NCBI GenBank assembly: GCA_036130055.1
Contig: JAYYOR010000027.1
Span: 1-64,000, forward strand
DNA: 64,000 bases
Reading direction: 5' to 3'
Source of the DNA: TMED69 sp036130055
Lineage (GTDB): Bacteria; Pseudomonadota; Gammaproteobacteria; Ga0077536
Shown here: one piece after another, positions 62,703 to 64,000 of the stretch
How the letters are laid out: the number at the start of each line of letters is the position of its first letter
Position numbering within the stretch: position 1 is the first letter of the stretch
The notes under the pieces: generated by a model
The model's database searches: none
Told to the model about the DNA's origin: nothing
Seen by the model: only the letters and a program-made list of their open reading frames with translations
Translations under genes and position numbers: made by a program

Positions 62703-63526
62703 AAATCGATATTTCCCGTGTAAACATAATTCGCTGGACCAATGATTTTAAATTTACCCCCGCGCTGTTCAGTAAGGATCTCAAGATCGCCGCCCTCTTG
62801 TACTACTTTAACTTGCAAATCAAGCAGCCCCCACTTCTGTCCAATCACCACTGCAGCACCTGCCCCAGTTCCACATGCAGGCGTATAACCAACCCCTCGT
62901 TCCCAAACACAAAGTTCAATTGTATTTCTGTTTATCAATTTAAAAAAACCAACATTAACACCCATTTGAAATAGTCCTTTTTCTTGAAATAAAGGTCCGA
63001 AAATTCTTGCAGTATCTTTTACCGAATTATCTATCCTTATCACAGCATGCGGATTACCTACAGACACCGCGCCAAATTCAAAATATGTATCATTGATTTT
63101 GCTGTTATATCTATCTAACGGTTCAGAATATTGAAGACCTATTTCTTTCGGCTCAAAAACCGGTGGAGCGTGTTCCACACAAAATAAATTATTTTTTAAA
63201 AACTGAATTTCAAAAGTCTCCGTCCCAACCTGAGCTTTAAGCTCATCCGTATGGTTGAGAAACTTCTTAAAATAAGCTGCTACACAACGTAATCCATTAC
63301 CACAATGTTCGCTTTTTGTACCGTCAGCATTGAAAACAACATACAAGAAGTCAGCACCTATTTCTGTAGGCGACTTTAACATAAGTATTTGGTCACACCC
63401 TATTCCCAGCCGTCTATCTCCGATTTTTCTTATCTGAGAGTCTGACAAATTTACTTTTTTATTTCGACAATCGAGCAAAACAAAATCATTTCCAAGGCCT
63501 TCGAATTTTACAAACTCTTGCTTCAA
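62699..63526 (-). CDS. dapF: Diaminopimelate epimerase
   Basis: DapF converts LL- to meso-diaminopimelate for lysine and peptidoglycan synthesis, without cofactor. The 275-residue protein matches E. coli length (274). The two catalytic cysteines are C75 in SEHCGNGLRC and C218 in TPACGTGAGA. The start is TTG at 63526, overlapping the stop of the upstream gene as TTGA; residues FVKFEGLGNDFVLLD fit the family from the start. Confidence 0.97.
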   Translation of the reverse strand: MKQEFVKFEGLGNDFVLLDCRNKKVNLSDSQIRKIGDRRLGIGCDQILMLKSPTEIGADFLYVVFNADGTKSEHCGNGLRCVAAYFKKFLNHTDELKAQVGTETFEIQFLKNNLFCVEHAPPVFEPKEIGLQYSEPLDRYNSKINDTYFEFGAVSVGNPHAVIRIDNSVKDTARIFGPLFQEKGLFQMGVNVGFFKLINRNTIELCVWERGVGYTPACGTGAGAAVVIGQKWGLLDLQVKVVQEGGDLEILTEQRGGKFKIIGPANYVYTGNIDL

Positions 63527-64000
63527 TTTGTCTCTTCCCCAGGATTCCTAGAAATATGCAAGGTAGCCGTAGGAAAAGCCGCCTGAGCTCCATGAGATTC
63601 AATAATATTCAATATTGACATCATAACTTTATGCTTTATCTCGTGATATTCAACCCAGTCGGTAGTGAGAGTATAAGCGTACACCATTATATCGAGAGAA
63701 GATTCTGACAAGTTGTTTAGATTAACTATTACAGTTTCAGTCTGATCAATAAAACTACTATTTCTGATCATTCGTCTAATTGAATCAACAAGATTTGGCA
63801 CTTTAGCTACGTCGTCATATCTTACACCAACGTGTTCGAAAATCCTGCGATTTGTCATTCGCGATGGGTTTTTTACAACAATCTGAGTAAAAAGTGAGTT
63901 GGGTATGTAGATTGGACGTTTATCGAAAGAGCGAATTACGGTTAATCTCCACCCTATGTGCTCAACAGTTCCCTCTATATCTCTATCGGGTGAACTAACC
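63523..64000 (-). CDS. MscS-family mechanosensitive channel, C-terminal fragment (cut by window edge)
   Basis: The last 159 codons of a gene whose start lies beyond 64000; the reading frame is open through the window end, and an ATG at 63858 is internal. The sequence begins with EGTVEHIGWRLTVIRSFDKR and IYIPNSLFTQIVVKNPSRM, the beta-domain of MscS-like channels just after the pore helix, followed by the cytoplasmic alpha-beta domain. It resembles the YnaI/YbdG-type subgroup more than MscS itself, but the pore helix is outside the window. The stop overlaps the dapF start. Confidence 0.8.
   Translation of the reverse strand, partial: VSSPDRDIEGTVEHIGWRLTVIRSFDKRPIYIPNSLFTQIVVKNPSRMTNRRIFEHVGVRYDDVAKVPNLVDSIRRMIRNSSFIDQTETVIVNLNNLSESSLDIMVYAYTLTTDWVEYHEIKHKVMMSILNIIESHGAQAAFPTATLHISRNPGEETN

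Overview
The window is 64 kb of AT-rich, very densely packed bacterial chromosome. It is almost entirely core genome and contains no mobile element, CRISPR array or rRNA gene. Gene content and order point to a gammaproteobacterium: dapF-DUF484-xerC, ubiE-ubiJ-ubiB, gpmI-envC-ctpA, def-fmt-rsmB-DUF4390-ntrY-ntrX-trkA-trkH, and a tRNA(Tyr-Gly-Thr)-tuf-tRNA(Trp)-secE-nusG cluster. Short gaps, many 1-4 nt start/stop overlaps and a single tuf suggest a compact, possibly streamlined genome. I cannot assign a genus from sequence alone. No gene-free stretch exceeds about 225 bases. The longest are the mreB/gatC divergent gap, the topA/def divergent gap, the rplA-rplJ gap and the rpoC-rpsL gap; each is described below.

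Layout. (1) 1-5562, minus: mreB-mreC-mreD-mrdA-rodA-mltB (mltB cut by the window edge), a complete elongasome operon for sidewall peptidoglycan synthesis. (2) 5769-8969, plus: gatC-gatA-gatB, the tRNA-dependent amidotransferase. (3) 8979-38914, minus: one continuous expression block running tRNA-Tyr, tRNA-Gly, tRNA-Thr, tuf, tRNA-Trp, secE, nusG, rplKAJL, rpoBC, rpsL, rpsG, fusA, then the whole S10, spc and alpha gene sets to rplQ. A strong promoter-like sequence sits just before tRNA-Tyr. From rpsL to rplQ no gap exceeds about 26 nt, so there is no room for the E. coli-type S10 and alpha leaders. (4) 38961-41889, minus: topA-tsaC. (5) 42111-52269, plus: def, fmt, rsmB, a DUF4390 gene, ntrY, ntrX, trkA, trkH, trmL, mostly overlapping and probably one operon. 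(6) 52279-53718, minus: rhodanese (YibN-like) and gpsA. (7) 53845-57590, plus: gpmI, a short EnvC-like factor, ctpA. (8) 57598-64000, minus: a mechanosensitive-channel-like gene (cut by the edge), dapF, DUF484, xerC, DUF971, ubiE, ubiJ, ubiB.

Together these cover translation, transcription, protein export, cell-wall growth and remodelling, ubiquinone synthesis, potassium uptake and chromosome dimer resolution. I found no convincing undescribed multi-gene system. The most unusual items are an NtrX-like regulator whose AAA+ domain has lost key catalytic residues and the sigma-54 contact loop, a 15-bp perfect hairpin between rplL and rpoB, a zinc-finger-less TopA, a shortened EnvC, and the absence of grxC-secB between the rhodanese gene and gpsA.
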